The notes beneath the pieces are model-generated. The model searched no databases. It worked only from the letters and a program-made list of their open reading frames with translations, and was not told the origin of the DNA. Shown here in pieces: positions 43,620 through 51,904 of a stretch of 64,000 bases of DNA (within the stretch, counting starts at the first letter, position 1; every line of letters begins with the position of its first letter). Location: assembly GCF_947166265.1 (NCBI RefSeq), contig NZ_CAMVDO010000001.1, forward strand, positions 1 to 64,000, written 5' to 3'. This DNA comes from an uncultured Fibrobacter sp. GTDB lineage: Bacteria > Fibrobacterota > Fibrobacteria > Fibrobacterales > Fibrobacteraceae. The position numbers and the translations under genes were made by a program.

Positions 43620-43751
43620 ATGTCATCCACAAGTAGACTCCAGTATGCGAAGGCGTTAATCAAGGCAGGCATCACGCGGGAGCTGATTCTGAAAATCACG
43701 TCGATTTCCAGTTATCAGTATTCGCAAATTGCGCGAGAACTCACTGCCTAA
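43620..43751 (+). CDS. Small basic helical protein, possible helix-turn-helix
   Basis: This is a 43-codon frame with a good ribosome-binding sequence (GAGG 8 nt before the ATG) and a TATCTTTT box near 43572. The peptide has helical, basic composition (KALIKAGITRELILKIT then SYQYSQIAREL). The order helix, Gly-turn, helix, Ser-turn, helix is compatible with a small DNA-binding helix-turn-helix, but this is only a pattern reading. It may regulate its neighbours. It is too short to exclude chance, although the translation signals are better than for most genes here. Confidence 0.5.
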   Translation: MSSTSRLQYAKALIKAGITRELILKITSISSYQYSQIARELTA

Positions 43752-43768
43752 GGTTTCGTACCTTGAAA

Positions 43769-44116
43769 ATGGTGTTAGTCATTCCAGCACAGCCCGCGAC
43801 CTCGAACGAGGAACGACAGGCTGTGCTTTTCAGTTGTAACAGGGACGGCTCCCTGTTGCTCGAAGGGAAAGACGGCAAGAAACCCGCCCGTTTTTCGCTA
43901 AAACCGGGCGACCGCTTTCCATGGGAACAGTTTCTCCCCAAGCTCCTCGTAAACTGGCAACTGAGCGACTACAAAGACATCCCCAAGGAATTCGTACCGC
44001 AAAAGCGGATTCCCGAGTTCGTGACGGAAGGACTTCTGGGCGAACCCCTTGAAAACCAGTTGAAAATTTTGGCCACCTTAAGAAAACAAGGTTATTTTCC
44101 GCCACTGAAAAAGTAA
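43769..44116 (+). CDS. Short conserved-looking protein coupled to maltokinase, unknown
   Basis: The protein has about 115 residues. The first 20 codons overlap a palindrome (AGCACAGCC at 43787-43795 with GGCTGTGCT at 43821-43829) that looks like a dispersed repeat, so the true start is unsure and may lie inside or after it. The remainder, from LLLEGKDGKKPARFSLKPGD through PWEQFLPKLLVNWQL to ATLRKQGYFPPLKK, is balanced, soluble and protein-like. The stop TAA is directly followed by the GTG start of the maltokinase gene. The tight junction suggests a related role, but no family was recognised. Confidence 0.55.
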   Translation: MVLVIPAQPATSNEERQAVLFSCNRDGSLLLEGKDGKKPARFSLKPGDRFPWEQFLPKLLVNWQLSDYKDIPKEFVPQKRIPEFVTEGLLGEPLENQLKILATLRKQGYFPPLKK

Positions 44117-45454
44117 GTGAGCGCAAAAAAAATGCATTCCATTACAGAAAAACGCTGGTTCCTTGGCAAAGGAAAACAGATCCGTCACATTTCCGAATTT
44201 GACAGCGCCAACATAGGCGACACAGCCCTCACCCTTTTACAAGTCGAATTCACCGACGGACAGATCGACTACTACACCGTCATCAAAGACGAAATCAAGA
44301 TTGCGTCCATCCTCTCTGAGGGCTTTGGAAACGGGCAGACCCATTTTTTTAGAGGAACGAAAGGGATTTTCAAGTTCTTTAGCCCCTGGATGCCCTCTAA
44401 AGAGACCATGCGATCGGTAAAACTCCTTGACACAGAGCAAAGCAATTCCGCCTTTTACTCCAAAGGGATTTTTCTTTTCAAGATTTTCCGGCGAGTACAA
44501 AAGGGGTTCGACCATCCCGAAATAGAGATTCTTGAACACCTCACCAAGTACGCCGAACAACATTCGGAAAAAGCTTTCTTTCCAAGGATTCTTGGTTACC
44601 TAGAGTATTGCCGCCCAGAAAACGACGAACGATTCGCCCTTGGAATTCTCGAAGAACACATTCCCGACGCGAAAAACGTATGGGAAATGTTCACGGACAA
44701 GGAAAACACGGATGCGGAATTCTTCAGGAACGCATCTCATGAACTCGGGCGCACGACGGCAAAAATGCACCAAGCCCTCAAGGACTTAAAGGGAACTCCC
44801 CCGCAACCCGAAACGCCGCCATTCGACAGACTTATTACACTGCTGAAGGAAAACGGTAAAGAAGAACTGGTGCCGATTGTTCAGGAAAAACAATTGCTTT
44901 TCCGACAAAAAAAGGAGATTCCCGACCATCCCCGTCAAGCGAGGACAGGCGTCGGGAATGACATATCGAGCAACAGTGATAGCAAATTGGTTCCGCAGCG
45001 GATTCACGGAGATTACCATCTGGGCCAGCTGCTGTATAAAGACGGGCAATTTATCGTTCTCGACTTTGAAGGCGAACCCATCCAAACGCTTTCTTACCGG
45101 CGTCGCCTGCGGTCCCCCGCCGCAGATATCGCAGGAATGCTCAGGAGCTTTGCATACGCGAACGCCGTGCGGTCCTTCGTCCCTTCGGCAGGCTCACTTC
45201 GGCCATGCTCAGTGCAGGCAGGAACCTTATTTCAAACAAGTTCGTCGAATAACGAAGGCGTTCTTGACCATTTCGAGCAGATTACCTCTGAAGCATTTTT
45301 GCAAGGCTACAGCCAAGAAACAGGAATTTCGGTAGAGCAACTAAAAGAAAAGGCCAAGCCGTATGTTCTCGGCAAGGCCATCTACGAAGCTTGTTACGAA
45401 CTGGAATGCCGCCCCGACTGGTTCTGGATTCCAGAAGCAGCTCTAAAGAATTAA
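44117..45454 (+). CDS. Maltokinase (Mak/Pep2-like)
   Basis: Maltokinase phosphorylates maltose to maltose-1-phosphate, the donor for GlgE glucan synthesis. The N-terminal cap has KRWFLGKGKQIRHI, as in the maltokinase N-terminal domain. The kinase core has ELGRTTAKMHQAL, the catalytic RIHGDYHLGQLLY, and the Mg-binding VLDFEGEP, then RSPAADIAGMLRSFAYANAV. Two repeat-derived inserts are present: residues 266-282 (from a REP-like palindrome) and about 355-375. Neither breaks a motif. Maltodextrin-1-phosphate metabolism has been reported in Fibrobacter, which fits. The GTG start at 44117 follows the upstream stop without a gap. The 3' end overlaps queA by 12 nt. No glgE or treS lies in this window. 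Confidence 0.8.
   Translation: MSAKKMHSITEKRWFLGKGKQIRHISEFDSANIGDTALTLLQVEFTDGQIDYYTVIKDEIKIASILSEGFGNGQTHFFRGTKGIFKFFSPWMPSKETMRSVKLLDTEQSNSAFYSKGIFLFKIFRRVQKGFDHPEIEILEHLTKYAEQHSEKAFFPRILGYLEYCRPENDERFALGILEEHIPDAKNVWEMFTDKENTDAEFFRNASHELGRTTAKMHQALKDLKGTPPQPETPPFDRLITLLKENGKEELVPIVQEKQLLFRQKKEIPDHPRQARTGVGNDISSNSDSKLVPQRIHGDYHLGQLLYKDGQFIVLDFEGEPIQTLSYRRRLRSPAADIAGMLRSFAYANAVRSFVPSAGSLRPCSVQAGTLFQTSSSNNEGVLDHFEQITSEAFLQGYSQETGISVEQLKEKAKPYVLGKAIYEACYELECRPDWFWIPEAALKN
44914..44962 (+). repeat. REP-like palindrome inside maltokinase gene
   Basis: GGAGATTCCCGAC at the left pairs with GTCGGGAATGAC at the right, the same frame as the intergenic copies at 33951 and 39351 but with a longer stem. 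It is read in frame as residues 266-282. Confidence 0.8.
45181..45240 (+). repeat. CCCTTCGGCAGGCTCA repeat inside maltokinase gene
   Basis: CCCTTCGGCAGGCTCA (45181-45196) recurs on the minus strand in the metal-permease gene (52973-52990), and its core in coaBC (15697-15708). It is read in frame and followed by CTCAGTGCAGGCAGG. Confidence 0.7.
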
Positions 45455-46489
45455 CATTCCGTCGCCGTAGCTGAAAAGCTTCATCTTGTTTTCTACAGCC
45501 ATCTTGTAGGCAGCCAAGGTATTTTCACGACCGTAGAACGCGGACACCAAGAGAATCAGCGAACTTTTCGGCCAGTGGAAATTCGTCAGGAGACCATCCA
45601 CAATCTTGTAGCGGTAACCCGGATAGAAGAACGCATGGGTCACCCCCTTCTGCGCCTTCACGATTCCGTTCGCATCGGCAATCGTCTCGACAACGCGGGT
45701 ACTCGTGGTACCTACCGTCACGATGCGACCCCCTTCGCGTTTCGCCTTGTTGATGATTTCGGCGTTTTCCTTGGTGAGCTCGTAATGTTCGCCGTGCATC
45801 TTGTGCTGCGTGAAGTCTTCGACCGAGATATTCTGGAAAGTTCCCGGCCCCACATGCAGCGTAACTTCAGCGACATACACGCCCTTCGCCTTTAAGGCAT
45901 CGAGCATTTCTTCGCTAAAGTGGAGGCTTGCCGTAGGGGCCGCCACCGCACCGGAATACTTCGCAAAAATCGTCTGATACGCCTTCTTGTCGTCTTCGTC
46001 ATCAGGGCGGTCAATGTAGGGCGGGAGCGGCACGTGGCCTTCACGGTTCATGACCGCTTCAAGTTCCACCGGAGTCACCGCAAAGCGGAGCACTCGCGCA
46101 CCGTCTTCCTTAATGTCTTCGACAACCGTCTTGACACCCGCAATATCAAGTTCGCGGCCGATCTTGAAAGCCTTGCCGGGGCGTACCTGGGCCTCGTAAC
46201 GGGCGGAACCGTCTTCGGAGGGAATCAGCGCCTGCACCAAAAGCGTTTCCACTTCGCCACCATGCAACGTATGTCCGTAAAGGCGGGCAGGAATCACCTT
46301 CGTGTTGTTTACCACCAGACAGTCGCCCGGCTTGAACAGGTCCACAATTTCAGGAGCCTTCATGATACGGCGTTCGCCGCCATCTTTGGGGCAATGCAAA
46401 ATACGGGTTTTTCCCTTGCCAGCCGTGCGGCTTGCAATCAGTTCCTTCGGGAACTCAAAATTATAATCGGAAAGTTTATGGTCTTCCAT
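45443..46489 (-). CDS. queA: tRNA preQ1 ribosyltransferase-isomerase QueA
   Basis: QueA transfers the ribosyl part of S-adenosylmethionine to preQ1-tRNA, giving epoxyqueuosine. The protein has 348 residues. Characteristic segments are DYNFEFPKELIASR, DCLVVNNTKVIPARLYG, VAAPTASLHFSEEML, VTLHVGPGTFQNI and FHWPKSSLILLVSAFYGRE. It is the last gene of a three-gene minus-strand operon, starting 1 nt after the WYL-protein stop. Its 3' end overlaps the maltokinase gene. No other queuosine genes are present. Confidence 0.96.
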   Translation of the reverse strand: MEDHKLSDYNFEFPKELIASRTAGKGKTRILHCPKDGGERRIMKAPEIVDLFKPGDCLVVNNTKVIPARLYGHTLHGGEVETLLVQALIPSEDGSARYEAQVRPGKAFKIGRELDIAGVKTVVEDIKEDGARVLRFAVTPVELEAVMNREGHVPLPPYIDRPDDEDDKKAYQTIFAKYSGAVAAPTASLHFSEEMLDALKAKGVYVAEVTLHVGPGTFQNISVEDFTQHKMHGEHYELTKENAEIINKAKREGGRIVTVGTTSTRVVETIADANGIVKAQKGVTHAFFYPGYRYKIVDGLLTNFHWPKSSLILLVSAFYGRENTLAAYKMAVENKMKLFSYGDGMLIL

Positions 46490-46490
46490 T

Positions 46491-47474
46491 TTAGCGGTCC
46501 ATTTCGGACAAAGCGTCTTTCAGTTTCTGCTTGACGGTTTCCTTAAGCGAAGCCGGTTTCAAAATGCGAACATCCGTGGCAACTCCCATGAGCCAAGAAA
46601 CAAAATCCGGCGTAATGCGGAGTTTCATGTCCACAATCATATTCTTGTTCTTATCGTAACGCCTCGTAATCTCGGGATTAAAATGAGAGCGTTCGAACTG
46701 GGTCTGCAGCCACTTGTTGCGAACTTCGAGCGTAATGTCTTCCGGTTTGTCTTTTCCCGTGTACTTACCGAACGCATACTTGTAATGCGTAGCGGCATCA
46801 AAGACAAACTTCGGCATTGCACGGTTTGTTTCCTGCACGTTCTTGATCTGTTCGAACAGGTAGTTCTTGAAAATCTGGTTTCCCTTTTCGTCTTCTTCGC
46901 CGGCAATCAGGTACAAGGTATCCATTCGCATAATCACCTTGACCGGATTCACTAGCTTAACTTCTTCGGGAACAGAGGAATGGTCCGTCGCATGGGAATA
47001 CTGAATCTTGATCGCAAAGCCGTCGTGAATGGCCTTGAGTACCCGATTGACCATGGTATCCTGCAATTTGTCATCACTGAACGGGCCGTAATCCAGCACG
47101 TAATCCGGGTCTGTCGAAATGGCATCGGGCTTAAAATCTTCGGGATTGGTCGTCTGCATCGTCTTGATGAGCTTATCCAAAAGCTTGACGGTCTTTATTT
47201 CGGGGGCCGAAGTTGCAGGCAAGTTTTTCTTGATTTTTTCGAGCTGCTTGACAACATCCTGATTGAAGGTCACTTCTTTATCGGATTGAATGATATAGAA
47301 AGTTTCGCCATTTTCCTTGAACTTGCGAAGGCCGCAGTTTTCGTTGGCAATCACCTCCAGGTGACGAAAGATGGTACGCGGTCCGCAATTCATCAAGTAC
47401 GCGAGGCTGTTCACCGTCTGTTTGACTTTCAACTTATTCTTTATCGCATTGATTTTTTCGTATCCAGTTGCCAT
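46491..47474 (-). CDS. WYL-domain transcriptional regulator
   Basis: The protein has about 327 residues. The N-terminal 65 residues form a helix-turn-helix (QTVNSLAYLMNCGPRTIFRHLEVI). From about residue 130 the WYL domain appears (VNRVLKAIHDGFAIKIQYSH, then PVKVIMRMDTLYLIAG), which usually senses a nucleotide or nucleic-acid ligand. The C-terminal WCX-like part ends with FVSWLMGVATDVRILKPASL. The ATG at 47474 has AGGAGG 5 nt upstream. WYL regulators often control DNA-repair or defence genes, but here the neighbours are a BON protein and queA. Its target is unknown. Confidence 0.85.
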   Translation of the reverse strand: MATGYEKINAIKNKLKVKQTVNSLAYLMNCGPRTIFRHLEVIANENCGLRKFKENGETFYIIQSDKEVTFNQDVVKQLEKIKKNLPATSAPEIKTVKLLDKLIKTMQTTNPEDFKPDAISTDPDYVLDYGPFSDDKLQDTMVNRVLKAIHDGFAIKIQYSHATDHSSVPEEVKLVNPVKVIMRMDTLYLIAGEEDEKGNQIFKNYLFEQIKNVQETNRAMPKFVFDAATHYKYAFGKYTGKDKPEDITLEVRNKWLQTQFERSHFNPEITRRYDKNKNMIVDMKLRITPDFVSWLMGVATDVRILKPASLKETVKQKLKDALSEMDR

Positions 47475-47483
47475 AGGCACCTC

Positions 47484-48722
47484 CTATACAATTCTTAAGC
47501 GATTCTCGATCGCTGTTGTCTTAATTTTTTTCAGCAGGGCCAAAAAGGCCCACTGCTTTTGAACCGAGGAATGCACACGACCTTCGAGCAAAAATTTCTG
47601 CTGATTACAGGAGACTCTGATATAGCAGTCCTGCAACATTATATTCGAGGAAAGTTCTACCTCGGCATCCCTGCAAAGATCCTCGTTTACGGGTTCAAAG
47701 ACATCCGTCACCAGACAAATTAAATCACGCACACCGTGAATTTCACCCAGACGATTTTCCAAATCCTTGGGGTGATCCTTTTCCATGCAGGAGGCCTGAA
47801 CCTGAACCTTTCCATTAGAGACATCCACCCGATAATCGAACAGGCGCATTCCCGAAGATTCCAAAAGCTCATAGACATCCTTTTCAACTTGGGCGTCCGT
47901 AATAAACGGAGAAACCTGAACGCGGGTAAAATCGACGCAACCACGAACCTTGGGAATCGCGTTCACGCATTTTTCGATTGCCTGCTGCAAGGAATAATTT
48001 CTGACCAGTCCCTTCAAATAGACAATGCCCTGCCCGACTTCGACTGAAATATTGGCACAATCATCCGGAAATACCTGTGCAAGCTTACTTTGTACAATCG
48101 CACTTAATTTGTCATTAGGCAGGTTCTGCGCCAAAGGTGGTAAAGTAATGAAAACGAGCATCCCGTTTTTCAACAAGACCACCAACTTATCCTTTTCTCC
48201 GTCATTCACAAAACCGACGGCCACACCAAACTGGTTCCGGATGGCGTGGTAGATGTAATCGCCTAGCAAGGTATGGGCACTCTGCACCGGCAAAAGACGA
48301 TAACCACCGGGAGATTCTTCCCATTCGATAACGACCTTGGGCTTCTCTATTTTCTGGTCGGGGCCGCCATCGTAATTTACGACAATAATTTCTTTGCTCG
48401 GACCCTGGAAAAAGCTCTTGACAATTCCAGGCTTTGGCGACCCTTGGAAATAAATCCAGTTACCTGGTATGATACGGTTGTACCCGTAAATCTTAGTGTA
48501 GTCCTGATTGACGCAGTCGTGCCGGCAAAAAATAAATTCATGCGAAAAAGCGACAAACATGGTGTCGCAAGTATCGCAACAACATAAAAGCGGAATATGC
48601 GGATCCATTCCCCCAAAGGTCGAATAAGCCTCTCGGGCAAAAATGCCGTGTTCCGTCACCTTCTGGCAACGGCGGCAAAAGAGCCTTTGAGAATAAAGAC
48701 GATGGGGAAACTGGGAACGCAT
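47484..48722 (-). CDS. Protein with N-terminal Cys-rich region and BON-like domains
   Basis: The protein has 412 residues and no signal peptide. Residues 15-75 contain two possible zinc-binding groups, CRRC (16-19) and CCCDTC (48-53), with another Cys/His group in FIFCRHDC. Residues about 80-190 are a soluble beta-rich region. The second half contains two or three BON-like modules, shown by alternating LGDYIYHAIR, ISVEVGQGIVYLKGLVRNYS and VEKDVYELL, then VQVQASCMEKDHPKDLENRL. BON modules usually bind membranes or lipids, so a cytoplasmic zinc-BON protein is unusual. It starts the operon BON-WYL-queA; the WYL gene begins 9 nt after its stop. Confidence 0.6.
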   Translation of the reverse strand: MRSQFPHRLYSQRLFCRRCQKVTEHGIFAREAYSTFGGMDPHIPLLCCCDTCDTMFVAFSHEFIFCRHDCVNQDYTKIYGYNRIIPGNWIYFQGSPKPGIVKSFFQGPSKEIIVVNYDGGPDQKIEKPKVVIEWEESPGGYRLLPVQSAHTLLGDYIYHAIRNQFGVAVGFVNDGEKDKLVVLLKNGMLVFITLPPLAQNLPNDKLSAIVQSKLAQVFPDDCANISVEVGQGIVYLKGLVRNYSLQQAIEKCVNAIPKVRGCVDFTRVQVSPFITDAQVEKDVYELLESSGMRLFDYRVDVSNGKVQVQASCMEKDHPKDLENRLGEIHGVRDLICLVTDVFEPVNEDLCRDAEVELSSNIMLQDCYIRVSCNQQKFLLEGRVHSSVQKQWAFLALLKKIKTTAIENRLRIV

Positions 48723-48840
48723 GAGAAGTGGTTAGTGGTTGGTGGTTAGTGGTTAGTGATTAGTGGTTAGGTTTAAATAATCGAGGCTTTACCGCCCAAC
48801 TATTCCTGTTTACTAACCACTGTTTACTAATCACTTTTTA
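48723..48840. repeat. TTAGTGG heptamer-like repeat and imperfect palindrome upstream of the BON operon
   Basis: GTGGTTAGTGGTTGGTGGTTAG continues as five related units to 48770. After a 40-bp centre, CTAACCACTGTTTACTAATCAC runs in the opposite sense. Both arms could pair over about 20 bp with mismatches. A second group of the same heptamers occurs at 56284-56316. No gene is seen. Confidence 0.75.
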
Positions 48841-50313
48841 CTATTTCATCAGCGGCATTGCTACGTCGATGCGGCGCAGCACTTCTTCCTTACCGATGAT
48901 TTCGAACATTTCCCAGAGGCCGGGGCCGGCGGTCACGCCAGAGACGGCAAGACGCGGAGCACCGACGAGTTCACCAACCTTGTGGCCGCAGCGTTCGGCG
49001 AGGTCGTAGAAACCCTTTTCGATGACCGGAGTCTTGAAGTCCTCGATGGAGGCGAGCATGTCACGCACGAGCGTGGCGACTTCCTTGGAGCCTTCGCCAA
49101 AGTGCTTCTTGGCACCCTTTTCATCGTAGGTGGTCGGAGCCACAAAGAAATACACGGCCATGTCGGCGAGGTCCTGCACAAAGTGGGCACGCGGCTTGAG
49201 CTGCTTTACGATTTCGTCAAGGCGAGCTTCCGGTTCGTTGGAGAGGTCAATACCCTTCGCAACGAGGCCTTCCTTCATGATACCCTTGAGGAATGCGTCG
49301 TCGCACAGGTGAATGTGCTGACCGTTCATCCACTGCAACTTCTTTTCGTCGAAGCTTGCGGACTTGGGGTTGATGCGTTCGAGCGTGAAGCTGTCGACCA
49401 TTTCCTTGATGGTCATGACTTCGCGGTCGTCGCCCGGGTTCCAGCCGAGGAGAGCGAGGTAGTTCACGAGCGTTTCGGGCAGGTAGCCGAGGTCGCGGAA
49501 GTCACCCACAGAGGCAGCACCCTTGCGCTTGGAAAGCTTACCGCCGTTCTTGTCGAGAATCACCGGCAGGTGGCACCATACGGGCGGCTGCCAGCCAAAT
49601 GCCTTGTACAAGAGTTCGTGCTTCGGCGTGGAGCTGATCCATTCGTCACCGCGGAGCACATGCGTCGTACCCATGTAGTGGTCATCCACAACGCTTGCAA
49701 AGTGGTAAGTCGGATAACCGTCGCGCTTGATGAGCACGAGGTCGTCCAGGAGTTCGTTCTGGTAGCTGATGTGGCCACGGATCATGTCATCGAATTCCGT
49801 GACGCCCGTTTCCGGGACCTTGAAGCGGATGACAGCCTTTTCGCCAGCGGCAATGCGGGCTTCGGCTTCTTCGCGGCTGATGTTACGGCAGTGGCGGTCA
49901 TAACCGGTCACCGGCACATGCGTCTTTTCCTGTTCGGCGCGGACTTCCTGCAGGCGTTCTTCGGAGCAGAAGCAGTAGTAGGCATAGCCCGCATCAAGAA
50001 GCTTCTTGATTTCGCGGTGGTAGATGTCCAGACGTTCGCTCTGGAAGTACGGACCGCAGTCACCTTCGCAACCCGGACCTTCGTCCCACTGGAGCCCCAG
50101 CCACTTGAGGTCGCGCATCAAGTCGTGCAAAGCTGTTTCGTTATAGCGCTTGCGGTCGGTATCTTCGATACGCAGGTAGAACGTGCCACCCATGTGCTTT
50201 GCAAAGAAGTAGTTGTAGATGGCCGTACGCGCACCGCCCACATGCAGGTAACCCGTAGGACTCGGGGCAAAACGGACACGGACTGGACGGTTAGAATTGC
50301 AATTTTCGCACAT
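48841..50313 (-). CDS. gltX: Glutamyl-tRNA synthetase
   Basis: GltX charges tRNA-Glu with glutamate. The protein has 490 residues. Class I signatures are present: the HIGH-type motif in FAPSPTGYLHVGGAR (residues 15-29) and the KMSKS-type motif KLSKR (259-263). A Cys/His group (CFC at 114-116 and HC at 141-142) lies in the zinc-binding region. The anticodon-binding C-terminal domain is complete. AGAGGAAA precedes the ATG. Strong codon bias suggests high expression. No glnS or gatCAB is in the window, so whether it also mischarges tRNA-Gln cannot be judged. Confidence 0.96.
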   Translation of the reverse strand: MCENCNSNRPVRVRFAPSPTGYLHVGGARTAIYNYFFAKHMGGTFYLRIEDTDRKRYNETALHDLMRDLKWLGLQWDEGPGCEGDCGPYFQSERLDIYHREIKKLLDAGYAYYCFCSEERLQEVRAEQEKTHVPVTGYDRHCRNISREEAEARIAAGEKAVIRFKVPETGVTEFDDMIRGHISYQNELLDDLVLIKRDGYPTYHFASVVDDHYMGTTHVLRGDEWISSTPKHELLYKAFGWQPPVWCHLPVILDKNGGKLSKRKGAASVGDFRDLGYLPETLVNYLALLGWNPGDDREVMTIKEMVDSFTLERINPKSASFDEKKLQWMNGQHIHLCDDAFLKGIMKEGLVAKGIDLSNEPEARLDEIVKQLKPRAHFVQDLADMAVYFFVAPTTYDEKGAKKHFGEGSKEVATLVRDMLASIEDFKTPVIEKGFYDLAERCGHKVGELVGAPRLAVSGVTAGPGLWEMFEIIGKEEVLRRIDVAMPLMK

Positions 50314-50380
50314 AATTTCCTCTTTTGTTTATTCCGTGTCAAAAAATAGCAATTTAGGACGAAGCCGTTCCCTACTTTTC

Positions 50381-50388
50381 TATCTTTG
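50381..50388 (+). promoter_or_regulatory. -7 box of the AGCS symporter gene
   Basis: TATCTTTG lies 42 nt before the ATG at 50431. A GTG follows it immediately but is too close to the box to be transcribed. Confidence 0.5.
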
Positions 50389-50430
50389 GTGCCGTTAATT
50401 AAAACAGCCACCCTTTTCATGGGATTATTT

Positions 50431-51870
50431 ATGGAAACCTTAAATTCCATCCTAGATACCATTGACGGCTACGTGTGGGGAATCCCGCTCATCGCGGTCA
50501 TCCTGTTTGTCGGAATCCTGCTCACAAGCCGCCTTGGCGTACTTCAGGTGACAAACCTCGGTAACGCGCTGCGTTACATGCTCCACAACGAAAAGCACGG
50601 CGAAGGCGAAGTGTCTAGCTTTGCAGCCCTCTGCACAGCCCTTGCAGCGACAGTCGGCACGGGTAACATTGTGGGTGTTGCGACCGCTATCGGAACCGGT
50701 GGCCCGGGCGCACTCTTCTGGATGGAAGTCGCCGCCTTCTTTGGCATGGCAACCAAATACGCCGAAGGCCTTTTGGCGGTCAAGTACCGCAAGGTCGACA
50801 CCGATGGCAAGGTACTGGGCGGTCCGTTCTACTACATCGAAACCGGCATCAAGGAACGTTTCGGCCTCAACTTTAAGTGGCTCGCCGTTCTGTTCGCCAT
50901 CTTCGGCGTACTCGCAGGCCTTCTCGGTATCGGTACCATTACGCAGGTCAACGGCATCACGTCGGCAGTGGCAACCATTTTCCCCACGGGCGAATTCGTC
51001 AACATCGGTGGGAACTCCGTTTCCATTTCCACCGCAGTTGCAGGCCTTTGCTGCGCCGGATTCACCGCCATGGTGATTATCGGCGGACTCAAGCGCATCG
51101 CCAAAGTTTCGCTCTACATTGTGCCGATCATGGCAATCTTCTACATTCTGTTCTGCCTGCTGATTCTCGGATTCAACTTCTCCAAGATTTCGGGCGCTAT
51201 CGAAATGATTATCCGCGCAGCCTTCAACCCAAGCGCCGTAACCGGCGGTATGGTCGGTACAATTTTCATTGCCATGCAAAAGGGTATTGCCCGCGGTATT
51301 TTCAGTAACGAAGCAGGCCTCGGTTCTGCCCCGATTGCAGCCGCAGCCGCTAAGACCAAGGAACCTGTTCGCCAGGGTCTCGTTTGCATGACCGGTACCT
51401 TTATCGACACCATCATCATTTGCTCTATGACTGGCCTTGCCATTGTAGTGACAGGCGCTTGGACTCCGGAACTCGGTCTCCAAGGCGTGAACATCACCAT
51501 GGAAGCCTTTACTCGCGGCCTCGAAAACTTGCCCGGTGGTGCAAGCGTTGCCCCCATTATCCTTATGACGGCACTCGTATTCTTTGCCTTCACAACGATT
51601 CTTGGCTGGGCTTACTATTCTGAACGCTGCCTGGAATACCTCGTGGGTCGCGGTAAGAAGGGCGCCATTCTCACCTTCCGCTGGCTGTATGTTGCCGCCG
51701 TGTTCATTGGCCCGTACCTCACGGTGAGTGCCGTGTGGACTAGCGCCGACATCTTTAACGGCCTGATGGCATTCCCGAACCTGGTCGCCTTGATTCTGCT
51801 TTCCGGCATTGTCGCCCGCGAAACCAAGAATTTCTTGGACCGTCTCCACAACGGACATGTGGGCGATTAA
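50431..51870 (+). CDS. Sodium:alanine symporter family (AGCS) transporter
   Basis: The protein has about 479 residues and imports alanine or glycine with Na+ or H+. It has about ten helices. Family signatures are GTGNIVGVATAIGTGGPGAL, FWMEVAAFFGMATKYAEGLL, GGPFYYIETG and FSNEAGLGSAPIAAAAA. In-frame starts are also possible at 50419 (ATG) and 50389 (GTG). The GTG directly abuts the TATCTTTG box and would not be in the mRNA; 50431 has GGGA about 8 nt upstream and gives the usual family N-terminus. ispD follows after 34 bp on the same strand and may be cotranscribed. Confidence 0.93.
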   Translation: METLNSILDTIDGYVWGIPLIAVILFVGILLTSRLGVLQVTNLGNALRYMLHNEKHGEGEVSSFAALCTALAATVGTGNIVGVATAIGTGGPGALFWMEVAAFFGMATKYAEGLLAVKYRKVDTDGKVLGGPFYYIETGIKERFGLNFKWLAVLFAIFGVLAGLLGIGTITQVNGITSAVATIFPTGEFVNIGGNSVSISTAVAGLCCAGFTAMVIIGGLKRIAKVSLYIVPIMAIFYILFCLLILGFNFSKISGAIEMIIRAAFNPSAVTGGMVGTIFIAMQKGIARGIFSNEAGLGSAPIAAAAAKTKEPVRQGLVCMTGTFIDTIIICSMTGLAIVVTGAWTPELGLQGVNITMEAFTRGLENLPGGASVAPIILMTALVFFAFTTILGWAYYSERCLEYLVGRGKKGAILTFRWLYVAAVFIGPYLTVSAVWTSADIFNGLMAFPNLVALILLSGIVARETKNFLDRLHNGHVGD

Positions 51871-51904
51871 GGAGTGACGGAATCCAGAAAAAAGGAGCGC
51901 GATT

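Noticed and set aside
48723-48770. Telomere-like or CRISPR-like heptamer array
   Set aside because: Units are short and imperfect, without spacers. They are better described as simple dispersed repeats.
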